64,000 nt of DNA from positions 690,665 through 754,664 of the forward strand of contig NW_022985176.1 of NCBI RefSeq assembly GCF_010093535.1, written 5' to 3'. The DNA is from Lindgomyces ingoldianus. Taxonomy: Eukaryota > Ascomycota > Dothideomycetes > Pleosporales > Lindgomycetaceae. Under the pieces are notes generated by a model, which saw only the letters and a program-made list of their open reading frames with translations, did not search any database and had not been told where the DNA came from. The translations under genes were made by a program, and so were the position numbers. Each line of letters begins with the position of its first letter. Position 1 is the stretch's first letter. Shown piece by piece: positions 34,958 to 45,301 of this stretch.

Positions 34958-35859
34958 TCATCCTAGTCTCCTGGTAAATCCGAAGCCACCACCGCCAGTA
35001 CCCCTCTTTGTGTTCCTCAGCACACGTCCGCTGCCACCTTCCTGGTCGATGTCCATCATATCTTCCTCACCCAAGCCACTCATACCCCTCTTCGCCCCAC
35101 CCTTCTCCTCCGAAGCCGCGATGGTAATCTCCAATGCCCGCTCTTTCTTCCTCCTATCCTTTTCCCTGGCAACAGCCGCACGCTTGACAGACGCGGCCTG
35201 GGCCTCCAAATCGGCGAGTGCGGACTCACAACGCTGTGACCATGTAGACAGTGTTTGCTGGAGAGTGGGGAGAGAGCCTGGTGCGAGGTCACGGAGCGGA
35301 GATATGCCAGTCACGGAGAGAAGAGAGTGGGCGGGGTCAAGGGTGGCGGTGAGGAGGCCGGAGTAGATAGCGGTTGTGATGAGCTCTTCCAGCGCACGGG
35401 TGGTGGGGAGGTCGAGAGCAGCCATTAGCGCCGAGTAGGTCAGGGTTGTGTGCGAGCGAGCAAGTGGCAGAAGCGAGAGGAGGAGCAGCTTTTTGTGTTG
35501 CTGAGCCGAGAGTTTGGGAAGAGAGCCATGAGCTGGAAGATATAAATTGTCAGCCCCTTGCCTTCTTCTCTGTATAGCTAGCTAAAGTAACAACAATGGG
35601 TACGAAAGCGGACGTCGTTACCTTTGTAGTCCTCCCACGATCCCCAGGCGAAAATTTCGAGCAGGGTGAGGTGCGAAGCGTATTCTTCCGAGTTCCTCAA
35701 TGCCTGAATGTTCGGCGTCTGAAGCAGCTCGGCAAAGACATAAGTGTGTGGAGCAGCAGTAGCTTGGGCTACTAGATCCGCGGCGGCGCGGGGTGAGTTT
35801 GCGGATTTAGAGAGAGCGAGGAACGGCTCCAGGGCGTTGAGGGCACGCGTTTGCTCCAT
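34958..35859 (-). CDS. CSN7: COP9 signalosome subunit 7
   Basis: Exons 35859-35622 and 35532-34958 (89-nt intron, GTAACG...TTCCAG) give 270 aa. The first exon holds helical repeats (YVFAELLQTPNIQALRN, LTLLEIFAWGSWEDYK). The second begins a PCI/winged-helix region (LSAQQHKKLLLLSLLPLA, LTYSALMAALDL, LEELITTAIYSGLL), followed by a coiled coil and a basic, Gly-rich tail. CSN7 is a PCI subunit of the complex that removes Nedd8 from cullins; in filamentous fungi it is needed for development and light response. Length matches fungal CSN7. Confidence 0.85.
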
Positions 35860-37050
35860 GACGGCTTCACGAACTCTGAGTGAGATCGAGTGGGCAATCG
35901 AATTTTGGTTCGGGGAGGAGAGGCAGAATTTGGGTGGGGACCTGTCTTGGGATTCCAGTCAACAGCGCACCTTGAGGCTGCCACACAAAGTGGACCTGGT
36001 CGCGGAGATGGATAAGATAAGATGGCACGAGGACTGTCCAATGATATGATCAGGATGGATTAAAGCGACACTGCAATCTCTAGCGGCCTTGAGCCAGTCT
36101 GGGGAAAGTCACGTGATTGCTCCTCGCTCCCCTCCCGGCCGCAAAGCAACTACCGATATACACAATAATTATGCCTATATTGATCGCCATATCTACAAAG
36201 TGACAGTTTCGCTTCACGTGCCCAGTTTGGGTACCACAAGGATTATTTTGCCGCCGTGAACAATGTGTGCTGGTCTCACGGCACGTCTTCAACTCGGCCG
36301 GGTCGCATGCCTCCCGATGTCAAGGAAGTGCTATCGTAGGATTTCATAACTCGTTGGTTTCGGTCCACGAAGCAAAAGACAAGCCCCGCTACACATTACC
36401 GCTTCTCGCGTGCTCTTCGGCTCCACCAGGGGAGACGACCGCCGCGTCACATCAAAAGAGAGATCAAACCTCGCCGCGTTTCAACTAGCCAAGCCAAAAC
36501 CAAAAGCTTGATATTACTGTACATTGTTCGGCGTCGCGCTAAGTAGATAACTGCCGGCTCACCACCATCCATCAGTCCTTCACATCGTCTTTCTCTCTGT
36601 GTATTTCTGTCTCTATTCTTACCCTGAGACTCTGTTTTCAGCTCGTGGCGTGATCCGCTTACGCTACCCACATTCGAACGCTAGCGGGGCCATCGTCTCC
36701 GGCCGGATCCCCGAAAAGCACTGTGGCTCGCTCAGAATCTGGGTTAGTGGCTTGTATCCATTACTGCACACTGCACTCCGAGCCCTCTGGCGCTTTTGAA
36801 GCTGGACTTCTCCCGGCCAGATACGGAGTCCCAGGACCCGTCGCCCTTCTTTCCTGTCGCTTCAGTCGTCGACGCTTCTCTCTGTATGTCGTTGCTAAAG
36901 AACACGTCCTGACCTCCACCTTCCTTTGGCATCGCCTCGTTCGCCGCTCCGCTGAGTCCCGTGCTGACAACATCGAGAATTGGAAGCCGTGCAGGGCTTT
37001 TGTAATCCTACCTACTTATTATAATCATTCCTTGTCGTCATCGACACCTC
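35860..37050. other. Bidirectional promoter region, 1.2 kb
   Basis: Between divergent CSN7 and the copper ATPase. Pyrimidine-rich near 36.5-37.0 kb, consistent with a long 5' leader of the ATPase. No further gene seen. Confidence 0.5.
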
Positions 37051-40000
37051 ATGGCTCCTTCTAATTTGGGCACAAATCCCCCCACGGCGCACATGGCGAC
37101 TACAACTCTTAAAGTCGAGGGCATGACCTGCGGCGCCTGTACATCGGCGATAGAGACGGGCTTCCACGGCGTCGAGGGAGTTGGAAATGTCTCCGTGAGC
37201 TTGGTCATGGAGCGCGCGGTTGTTCAGCACGACCCGAAGATAATATCGGCAGACCAAGTCAGGGAGATTATAGATGATCGGGGTTTCGACGCCGAGGTAT
37301 TGTCTTCGGACCTGCCCGCGGCTACACAAAATGCGGACGACCATATCTGGAGTGATTCGGAAGACGACGAGGCGGAAGAAGCGCTACACGTTTCAACGAC
37401 CACCCTATCTGTCGGAGGAATGACCTGTGGTGCATGTACTTCGGCGGTCGAGGGCGCCTTCAAGAATGTCGCGGGAATCAAATCTTTCAGAATTTCGTTA
37501 CTATCCGAGCGCGCGGACATCGAACACGACGTGAAGATAATATCCCCATCGCAGTTAGCAGATGCAATTGAAGATGTTGGATTCGATGCCAAGGTTTTGG
37601 AGACGGTAGCACATACTCCAGCAAAGAAGACCCGCAGGAATTACAGCAAGCGAAAAACTTTGACGACGACGGTTGGAATCGAGGGAATGACATGTGGAGC
37701 GTGTACCTCGGCAATCGAGAGCGGATTCAAAGACATTGAAGGGGTCTATCAGTTCAACATCTCCTTACTAGCAAACCGAGCGGTACTAGTCCACAATCCA
37801 GCAAAGCTTACAGAAGATCAGATTGTGGAAATTATTGAGGACCGAGGTTTTGATGCCAAGGTGATATCATCAGTTGATGGGACTGTGCAACAATCGGCAT
37901 CCTCCAATGGAACGGTGCATCTCAAAATCTATGGACTACCCAACTCCAAAGCCGGTGAGGAGCTGGAATCTCTACTCAGAGAACGACCTGGTATTACTTC
38001 AGTGACGGCCAACTTCAGTACTTCCCGAATAACTGTCAACCGCGAACCGCAGATCATTGGTCTCCGTGCAGTTGTCGAAGCAATCGAAGCAACGGGATAC
38101 AACGCTTTAGTGGCCGATTCCGATGACAACAACGCTCAACTAGAATCTCTAGCGAAAACCAAGGAGATTCAAGAATGGAAACGAGCCTTCAGGACCTCCC
38201 TTTGCTTTGCCGTACCCGTTTTCCTTACCGGCATGTTCTTCCCTATGATGCTTCCATTCCTCGACTACGGCTCTATGTGTATAATGCACGGCCTCTGGCT
38301 CGGCGACGTCGTGTGCCTGGTTCTCACCATTCCTGTTCAATTCGGTATTGGCAAACGTTTTTATATTTCTGCTTTTAAATCCCTGAGCCACGGCTCCCCA
38401 ACCATGGATGTTTTGGTTGTTCTTGGAACATCGGCCGCGTTCTTTTTCAGCGTTGCTTCCATGTTGGTTTCGCTTTTTGTTCCTCCACATTCGCGACCTA
38501 CAACCCTTTTTGACACAAGCACGATGCTGATCACTTTCATCACTTTGGGACGGTACCTTGAAAATAGGGCGAAGGGCCAGACATCGAAAGCCCTCTCAAG
38601 ACTGATGTCGCTGGCCCCTTCGATGGCTACAATCTATGCCGACCCCATAGCTGCTGCAAAGGCTGCCGAAGGCTGGGATGCCCCAGTCAGTGACGAGAAA
38701 GACAATGACATGAACTCCAACGCTGTTGAAGAGAAAGTTATCGCGACGGAACTCATTGAAGTGGGAGACGTTGTCATTCTTCGACCCGGAGACAAGATTC
38801 CAGCAGACGGTACTGTTACCCGTGGCGAAACCTACGTCGACGAGAGTATGGTCACTGGCGAACCGATGCCCGTCCTGAAGAAGAAAGGAACACTCTTGAT
38901 GGCCGGTACAGTTAACGGCGCTGGCCGACTTGACTTTGTTGTCACCCGAGCTGGTCGCGACACTCAGCTCAGCCAAATTGTTCGCTTGGTCCAAGAGGCT
39001 CAAACGAGCCGCGCTCCAATCCAGCGGCTTGCGGATACAGTTGCCGGATACTTCGTTCCTATCATCATCACTCTTGGTCTCGCAACCTTTGTCGCTTGGA
39101 TGGTACTGAGTCACGCTCTACCGTACCCTCCAAAAGTATTCCTCGACCATGCTAGCGGCGGAAAGTTGATGGTCTGCTTCAAACTCTGCATTGCCGTCAT
39201 CGCCTTTGCATGCCCTTGTGCCCTCGGGCTGGCAACACCTACCGCAGTCATGGTGGGCACTGGTGTTGGCGCTGAGCAAGGTATTTTGGTCAAAGGTGGG
39301 GCTGCCTTGGAGACTGCTACGAAGATCAACCACGTCGTACTAGACAAAACAGGCACGCTTACGGTCGGGAAGATGAGCGTATCGAAATCGGATATCCGGA
39401 GCGAGTGGGCCAACGACGAATACAAGAAAAATCTCTGGTGGACGCTCATTGGCCTTGCAGAGATGGGTTCCGAGCATCCGATTGCAAAAGCCATCGTTCG
39501 CGCTGCTAAGGAGCATCTCCGACTTGGTTCTGATGGCACTCTTGATGGATCTGTGGGTGACTTCGAGGCAGTCGTTGGCAAAGGTATCGCAGCGAGTGTC
39601 GAAGCTGCCTTGTCCCGCGAACGACAGCGCTACAGAGTCCTCATTGGGAACGCGTCTTACCTCATGTCCGAAGGTGTCGACGTCCCCGACTTCATCGACG
39701 AACCATTGACCCCCTTCGCTTCATCCGCTAATCCACGCGATGGATCTCTATCTCGCTCTGCAGGCATCACCACCATTCACACCGCCATCGGCAAAACCTA
39801 CACCGGCTCATTAAGCCTCTCCGATACCATCAAACCCTCCGCCCGCGCCACCATCCTCGCCCTCTCCCGTCTAGGAATCACAGCCTCAATCGTCACGGGC
39901 GATACCTCGTCCTCCGCCCTCGTCGTCGCAGCCCAGGTCGGCATCGATGCCGCAGACGTCTACGCCTCGGCCACACCCTCGGACAAAAAAGCAATAATCT

Positions 40001-40578
40001 CAGACCTCCAGTCTCGCGGCCGCGTCGTCGCCATGGTCGGCGACGGTATCAACGATTCTCCCGCTCTGGCCTCGGCCGACATCGGCATCGCGCTCTCCAC
40101 AGGCACAGATGTCGCCATGGAAGCAGCGTCCATCGTCCTCATGTCTACGACCGATCTCCTTGCCATTCCTGCAAGTCTCGTTCTCAGTCGCGCTATCTTC
40201 GGCCGTATTAAATTCAACCTCGGATGGGCGTGTTTATACAACCTCGTTGGTCTGCCATTCGCCATGGGATTCTTCCTCCCTTGGGGTCTATACCTGCATC
40301 CGATGGCCGCAGGGTTTGCAATGGCGTGTTCGTCTGTCTCCGTGGTGGTGAGTTCCCTGCATCTGAAGCTCTGGACGAGGCCGGCGTGGATGAAGGTTTC
40401 GGTGCTGGATCCGAGTGCAGAGGTTCCGGAGAGTGAGATGGAAAAGGAGAGTCTGGGTTTGGGTAGGAAAGGGCTGGTAAGGAGTGTGCTGGATTGGGTG
40501 AAGGAGAGTGTGGCGGCGAAGAGGGGGGATAGAGAGGATGTGGGGTATGTGCCGCTGAGGGATATGGGAGAGGTATAG
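37051..40578 (+). CDS. CCC2: Copper-transporting P1B-type ATPase (CCC2/ATP7 type)
   Basis: Intronless 1175-aa P1B-ATPase. Three heavy-metal-associated domains carry identical GMTCGACTS metal sites at about residues 24, 122 and 212. A fourth domain-like segment (residues ~290-350) keeps the fold pattern but lacks the CxxC. Eight transmembrane helices are expected; the intramembrane CPC is at residues 721-723. The actuator TGEP lies near 602, the phosphorylated aspartate of DKTGTLT at residue 765, SEHPIAKA after it, and GDGIND near 997. It pumps Cu(I) into the late Golgi for multicopper oxidases (laccase, Fet3). Domain order and length match the family. Confidence 0.95.
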   Translation: MAPSNLGTNPPTAHMATTTLKVEGMTCGACTSAIETGFHGVEGVGNVSVSLVMERAVVQHDPKIISADQVREIIDDRGFDAEVLSSDLPAATQNADDHIWSDSEDDEAEEALHVSTTTLSVGGMTCGACTSAVEGAFKNVAGIKSFRISLLSERADIEHDVKIISPSQLADAIEDVGFDAKVLETVAHTPAKKTRRNYSKRKTLTTTVGIEGMTCGACTSAIESGFKDIEGVYQFNISLLANRAVLVHNPAKLTEDQIVEIIEDRGFDAKVISSVDGTVQQSASSNGTVHLKIYGLPNSKAGEELESLLRERPGITSVTANFSTSRITVNREPQIIGLRAVVEAIEATGYNALVADSDDNNAQLESLAKTKEIQEWKRAFRTSLCFAVPVFLTGMFFPMMLPFLDYGSMCIMHGLWLGDVVCLVLTIPVQFGIGKRFYISAFKSLSHGSPTMDVLVVLGTSAAFFFSVASMLVSLFVPPHSRPTTLFDTSTMLITFITLGRYLENRAKGQTSKALSRLMSLAPSMATIYADPIAAAKAAEGWDAPVSDEKDNDMNSNAVEEKVIATELIEVGDVVILRPGDKIPADGTVTRGETYVDESMVTGEPMPVLKKKGTLLMAGTVNGAGRLDFVVTRAGRDTQLSQIVRLVQEAQTSRAPIQRLADTVAGYFVPIIITLGLATFVAWMVLSHALPYPPKVFLDHASGGKLMVCFKLCIAVIAFACPCALGLATPTAVMVGTGVGAEQGILVKGGAALETATKINHVVLDKTGTLTVGKMSVSKSDIRSEWANDEYKKNLWWTLIGLAEMGSEHPIAKAIVRAAKEHLRLGSDGTLDGSVGDFEAVVGKGIAASVEAALSRERQRYRVLIGNASYLMSEGVDVPDFIDEPLTPFASSANPRDGSLSRSAGITTIHTAIGKTYTGSLSLSDTIKPSARATILALSRLGITASIVTGDTSSSALVVAAQVGIDAADVYASATPSDKKAIISDLQSRGRVVAMVGDGINDSPALASADIGIALSTGTDVAMEAASIVLMSTTDLLAIPASLVLSRAIFGRIKFNLGWACLYNLVGLPFAMGFFLPWGLYLHPMAAGFAMACSSVSVVVSSLHLKLWTRPAWMKVSVLDPSAEVPESEMEKESLGLGRKGLVRSVLDWVKESVAAKRGDREDVGYVPLRDMGEV

Positions 40579-41172
40579 GAGGCGGGGTTGGGAAAGGGTC
40601 GGGAGTGAGAAGAGTTTAGATACCATGGGTCCCTCTGGCGTTTTTAGTTTTAGGATTGGATCAACGGTCTAGAGATTTTACCTTGAATAGTTGAGTATAT
40701 ATTTGTTAAGATCTAAGGCCGTGTCTTCTCCATCTGTTATGCATTGTGAATGATCATGTCAGTGCCTCAGTAGCCCATGGGAGTAGCATGGAATCTAGGA
40801 TACCAAACCGAGTGATACTGTAGGCGGACATACATCCATGAAGCATTTTGGATAAGAAGGATATTTAGGGACACTCCCTTATGACTTAACTTCATCCATA
40901 GATTGTCGTATCAACTGTGCCCTTTTAGCTTAAATCACTCTTCCAACTCCCATCGAAGAGCTTGCAATCGAATGCATTATCCAGTCATGAGATTAGGAAT
41001 TACCATTACTACCTCAATCCAAACAGCTATTGTACCAAATGCAAGCAAGTCTTTCTCCCCCTCCCCCCTAACCCCCATTCCATCCCAAGACCGCAAACGA
41101 ATGCTATGGTGCGTCTAATGCCAACGCTCGATATGTAAAGCTGCGAGTTGAAAAGAGATCCAAATGTGTGTG
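40579..41172. other. Intergenic between convergent genes
   Basis: 3' flanks of the copper ATPase and the Rab gene. Nothing recognised. Confidence 0.5.
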
Positions 41173-42275
41173 TCAACAACAGCCCCCCCTCCTCCTCGAA
41201 TTCGAAAGCCGAAAAACATCCTCCCATTCCCTGAGCTGTACCCCCGCACCCTTCTTATTCCTTCGTCGATACCGCACCCCCTCATCCCCGAGCCCTTGCC
41301 CGCTCTTCACACTCCCATTCCCGTCATCAGCATATCCCCAGCCCCCAATATCCCCGTATTGTATCCCGCTTGACGGATCATCGGGATCGATTTCCCCCAA
41401 CTCGATCTTCGTGAGTATCATCCTAGCTAAGCGATTAAACAGCTCATCTACATTCTCCCCATTCAGCGCGGACACTTCTACCGCGACGGGAATCCCGTTT
41501 TGGCCCGCCCAACGGGATGCCGCCTCGAGAGGCACTTCTCGGCCGTCGGGGGATATGGTTGCGGAGTTTTGGAGTCCGAGAGATGTGGTTGTACGTATGC
41601 TGGACTGACTGCTTGGTGTTGGGGGTGGAATCGCATCGCCCTCACTCCCCGCCGCTCCAGCTCCAGCCTCACTCCCCCAACTCCCATACACCCCCCCACC
41701 CCCAACCCCTCCCTCCGCAACATCAACCTTGTTTCCCGCAAGGATAACAGTCAAGTCTTGCCCAGCAAGCGCCCTCGCATCGTCCAAAAACGTCCTCAAC
41801 TGCTCAAAGCTACGCCAGCTGTTCAGATCATAGACGAGGATTGCGCCAGCAGCACCGCGGTAATAGGAGCGCGAGACGCTGCGAAAGCGCTCGGTGCCCG
41901 CCGTGTCCCAGAGCTGGAGCTTTATGCGGGTGCGGTGAGGGGGACGACCGAGGTGCACGATTTTGGAAGAGAATTCGACGCCGATGGTTTGTGAGGAGAG
42001 GATGCGCCCTGTCGGAGGGGGGGAGGGTTAGTGGGTGTAGGGATGAGGGGAGGGTGGGATAGGTTGGAATGGGATGGTGGGAGAGAGAGATGGCAGTGGG
42101 GTGCGTACATTCATTCTTGACAAAGCGATGTAATATACAAGATCTATAGCACCCACCGTAACCGTCAGCTTCAAGCCCTATCGTGGATCTTTACATTCAC
42201 AGCAATGGGGATGAGGACGTACTTTCCAGCGCCGCTAGGGCCGAGTAGAATGATCTTCGCGAGGTAGTCGTACAT
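41173..42275 (-). CDS. Rab GTPase, Rab4/Ypt4-like, with large insert
   Basis: Exons 42275-42223, 42143-42109 and 42008-41173 give 307 aa; introns are 79 and 100 nt. G-protein motifs are all present: P-loop GPSGAGKS, effector TIGVEF, WDTAGTERF with the RabF YYRGA, NKVD, and SAL. The C terminus ends in GGCC, a double geranylgeranylation signal. The effector and switch sequences point to the Rab4/Rab14/Ypt4 group of endosomal recycling. Unusually, about 60 Gly/Ser/Pro-rich residues separate NKVD from the next conserved block, where most Rabs have about 6. This lies far from the nucleotide pocket, so activity is probably retained. Confidence 0.88.
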
Positions 42276-42921
42276 GCTACCCAGTTCCTATGGCCCGCCG
42301 TTAGTGTCGGGCATCTCTTCAGGGTCTCTACCATACCTACTTGGTCCCTCGCAGGCGCCGAGGTCGAGTTGGTCGACGCATTGCTGGTTGCGCGTGGCCG
42401 CCCCATGGCCGGGGGTCGCTCTTCTCCGCTCGACCTCGCAACCGTCCTTCGGGTTTAGAATTCTCAACGGTGTGGAAGGCGCAAGTGTGGGCATATAATG
42501 ATAACCGGCGCGTGAAAGAACAGTGAGGTTGAGTTTGTTACGATGGCGTCGTTCCGTTGACGGAGGTGTTGGTCGCTTGTGGCTTATCAAAGTGACGACA
42601 AGCAACAAGCAAAATACGACCTGGTCAAGAAATCGAGGTCTGGATTGCTGGGGTACGCGATACAGGCTAACCGGATGGGGAATGCTCTCTTGCCCATATA
42701 CGGATTGAACAAGTCAAGTGAAGAGATCCTGCGCATGCTTTCGTGGTGTTATGGAGCAACAGAGTCACAAGGCTGCGTCATGGTACTCTCTGATCTCTGA
42801 TCTCTGAATCGATACGATAGGCTTGCTTGGAAACGCTGATGATGAACATGTCGCCAATCAAATTGAATGCGAAAGGTTAAATATATACAACGAAATGCGG
42901 GCTCCCAACTCTTCCCTATCT
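42276..42921. other. Intergenic
   Basis: Rab promoter and 3' flank of the xylanase gene. No supported gene. Confidence 0.5.
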
Positions 42922-44189
42922 TTACAAGACACTGCAGATACCATTGTAAGCAGCCTTAGCAGTGTAGCTTGAGTCGAACAGTAGTGGGTTCGTGCTTGCC
43001 CTCCAGGAATCAGAATCCCTAAGTCCCCACACTGTAATACCAACACAGTTAGAGATACCTAGGCAAGCCTTGACGACATTCTGATAATCGCTCGTCGGCG
43101 CCGACGCGATATCAAGCTCAGTCACGGCACATTCTGAAGCCGCACCACAAAGAGCCTGCAGAGCTGCAGCAGTGCCGGAAGATCCTCCAGCAGATAAATG
43201 GGACTGGCTCCCTATGCCATCTATGGGGGTGCCGGCAGCCACCCAGCTCTTGACTTTGCTGACCATACCCGTCGTCTTAGCATACGTCGCGGAATCGAGA
43301 TTGTAGTCGTTGATATAGAGTTTAGCGTTTGCGTCGGCAGCGCGAGCGGCTTTGAAGGCGGTGTCGACGAAGCCGCTGCCGAGCACGTTGTAGAAAACTG
43401 AGGAACGGAAGTTTCCACTCTCGTCGAGGATTTCGTTCACGACGTCCTATGTCTCGTTAGTTCAAACATTAGTAAAGAGCTGGTGAGGAGAGTCTGGCTC
43501 ACCCAGGCGTAAATCTTGCCCTTGAAGTGCCCAATTTCAGTCGAAATGTGGTTCGTCATAACTGACTGAAGAGTCGTCTTATCGGTGATTGAGGACACCC
43601 AGGAAGGCAGCTGGGAGTGCCAGACTGTTGTGTGTCCACGGATCAATTTACCGTTGGTTGTTGCCCAGTTCACCAAGTAATCAGCGCCAGTGAAACTGAA
43701 GCTTCCTTTCGAGGGCTCCGTAGAATCCCATTTCATGCTTGTCCATCGTTAGCAGCCTTACGCATAAGATTGAGAAGAAGGGACCTGCCTGTTCTCGGGC
43801 GTGACCTGGCCAAAGTTGTCCTTGATAACCTGAGCATTTTGCCCAGAAGTCAACAGCCCTTGATCCGTCGCAACACCGATGTACTTCTTCCCCGAGTGCG
43901 TCTTGAATTTGGTATCGATGGAACATGAAGCTCCATTCGCCCCCGTATTAGGGCTTGTGGTAGCTGTCGGAGTAGCCACCTTCGTTGATAGTGTCGTTGC
44001 AGCATTGCCACCACCTGTACTCTGCAGACACTGGGAGTAGTACGAATTCGATGCCACACAAGTCCATCCTGACGTGCAGGTTGTCTCCCCAGCCCAGCCC
44101 TGACCACCACACTGACCCCAAGGCTGGACAGCACCAAGCACGGTCGAAGCCGAAGCCACAAGGCCGAAAAGAAATTCAGATTGACGCAT
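42922..44189 (-). CDS. Secreted GH10 endo-1,4-beta-xylanase with CBM1
   Basis: Exons 44189-43789, 43737-43503 and 43446-42922 give 386 aa. The start at 44189 is chosen over an upstream in-frame ATG (44219) because it begins a clean signal peptide ([20 protein letters not shown]). A fungal cellulose-binding CBM1 follows ([15 protein letters not shown]...YSQCL), then a Ser/Thr/Ala linker, then the GH10 barrel with [23 protein letters not shown], the acid/base Glu in DVVNEIL and the nucleophile Glu in TELDIA. It cuts xylan backbones outside the cell. The first intron (43788-43738) needs a GC donor (GCAGGT) to give the conserved TPENSMKW. Confidence 0.93.
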
Positions 44190-44296
44190 TATCAATATAG
44201 CAGACAAAACGCGACTCAATCAAATGAATGTCAGTATCTTGAATGGAAAGAGCCCGATCAACCGATCGAAGGACGGGCAACTACTGTCTCCCATCT

Positions 44297-44304
44297 CTTT
44301 TATA
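44297..44304 (-). promoter_or_regulatory. TATA box of xylanase gene
   Basis: TATAAAAG on the minus strand, 107 bases upstream of the xylanase ATG at 44189. Confidence 0.5.
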
Positions 44305-45301
44305 CAAGTATTTGGCGCATGTCTACGCCCTGAATGAAACATCGAAACGCGGGTCATCCTATCCGGCCGCTCTTCCTTGTCGTGCCCATCTCTTTCACGG
44401 AAGCTTAACCTCAAAGCCACGGGATATCCAGCGCCTTCGAAGAGAATAAATTGGGTGGAACATGCAACCCAGGTAATGAAGGCCCCAGTAATAAGAAGGC
44501 GTGAGGGCTGACGTTTCACCCACCTTCGCTTAGCACCACATGTTCCCAAATCAAGCCCTATTCCGTCCTGGTATGTTCTCGTGCCTTCCCAGGAATAGCA
44601 TAGTTCTTAAATGCACAAGCCGATCCTAGCTAGATCCTGGTCGCACCACTCGACATTTCTCCAGAACCACCACCGGCTTTCAATCTGGTTAAATACCTCG
44701 AATGCCTGATTTAGGCGTCTTTAATATTCAGAGCCTGGAACATCTGCGTGAGGCTGTCATGTTACCTGGTAATAACTATTATCAGTACATCTTCCGATGC
44801 AAGATCTCGAACGCCACCAAACAAGCGTCTCCAACAAGCCCAAAGGAGACACTCAGGTGAGCAGAAAAGCTTTTGAAGAAATATAAGGGGTTTCGTCATA
44901 CCCGATAGAGCCGACAAGCACACCCAACTGTATCCACAAGCTTCAGGATGTTGACACGGAGGGACAGAGGGCGCAGCGGATTGTGTGACCGAACTTACCG
45001 AAACATGATCGGATAAATTAATTCCCGGAGAATTCCAGGTCTTCATTCTCTCTTTATATCCAGCAACCAGGACTTTGAGAAATGGGGGCCATCGTGTGTC
45101 AATACAGTTCATTTAATCCTCGAATCACTTTTAGTTTGTGCAACTGTGATTGCAAAAGTACCGAACCACCTGAAACCGTCACTTATCACCCCATGCTCAT
45201 CCTCTTCTGAGGTATCAGGTAGCAGCATCGCTAAAAGAAGTTTATAATGAGCATGTCCCAAAACTCGAACCTAGATTCAGTCTTCATGAGGTTTCTCTTT
45301 T
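44305..45301. other. Intergenic
   Basis: Xylanase upstream region and 3' flank of HIS4. I saw no GGCTAA XlnR-type site close to the TATA box. Confidence 0.45.

Noticed and set aside
38596..39114. 172-codon minus-strand frame
   Set aside because: Antisense to the copper ATPase actuator region.
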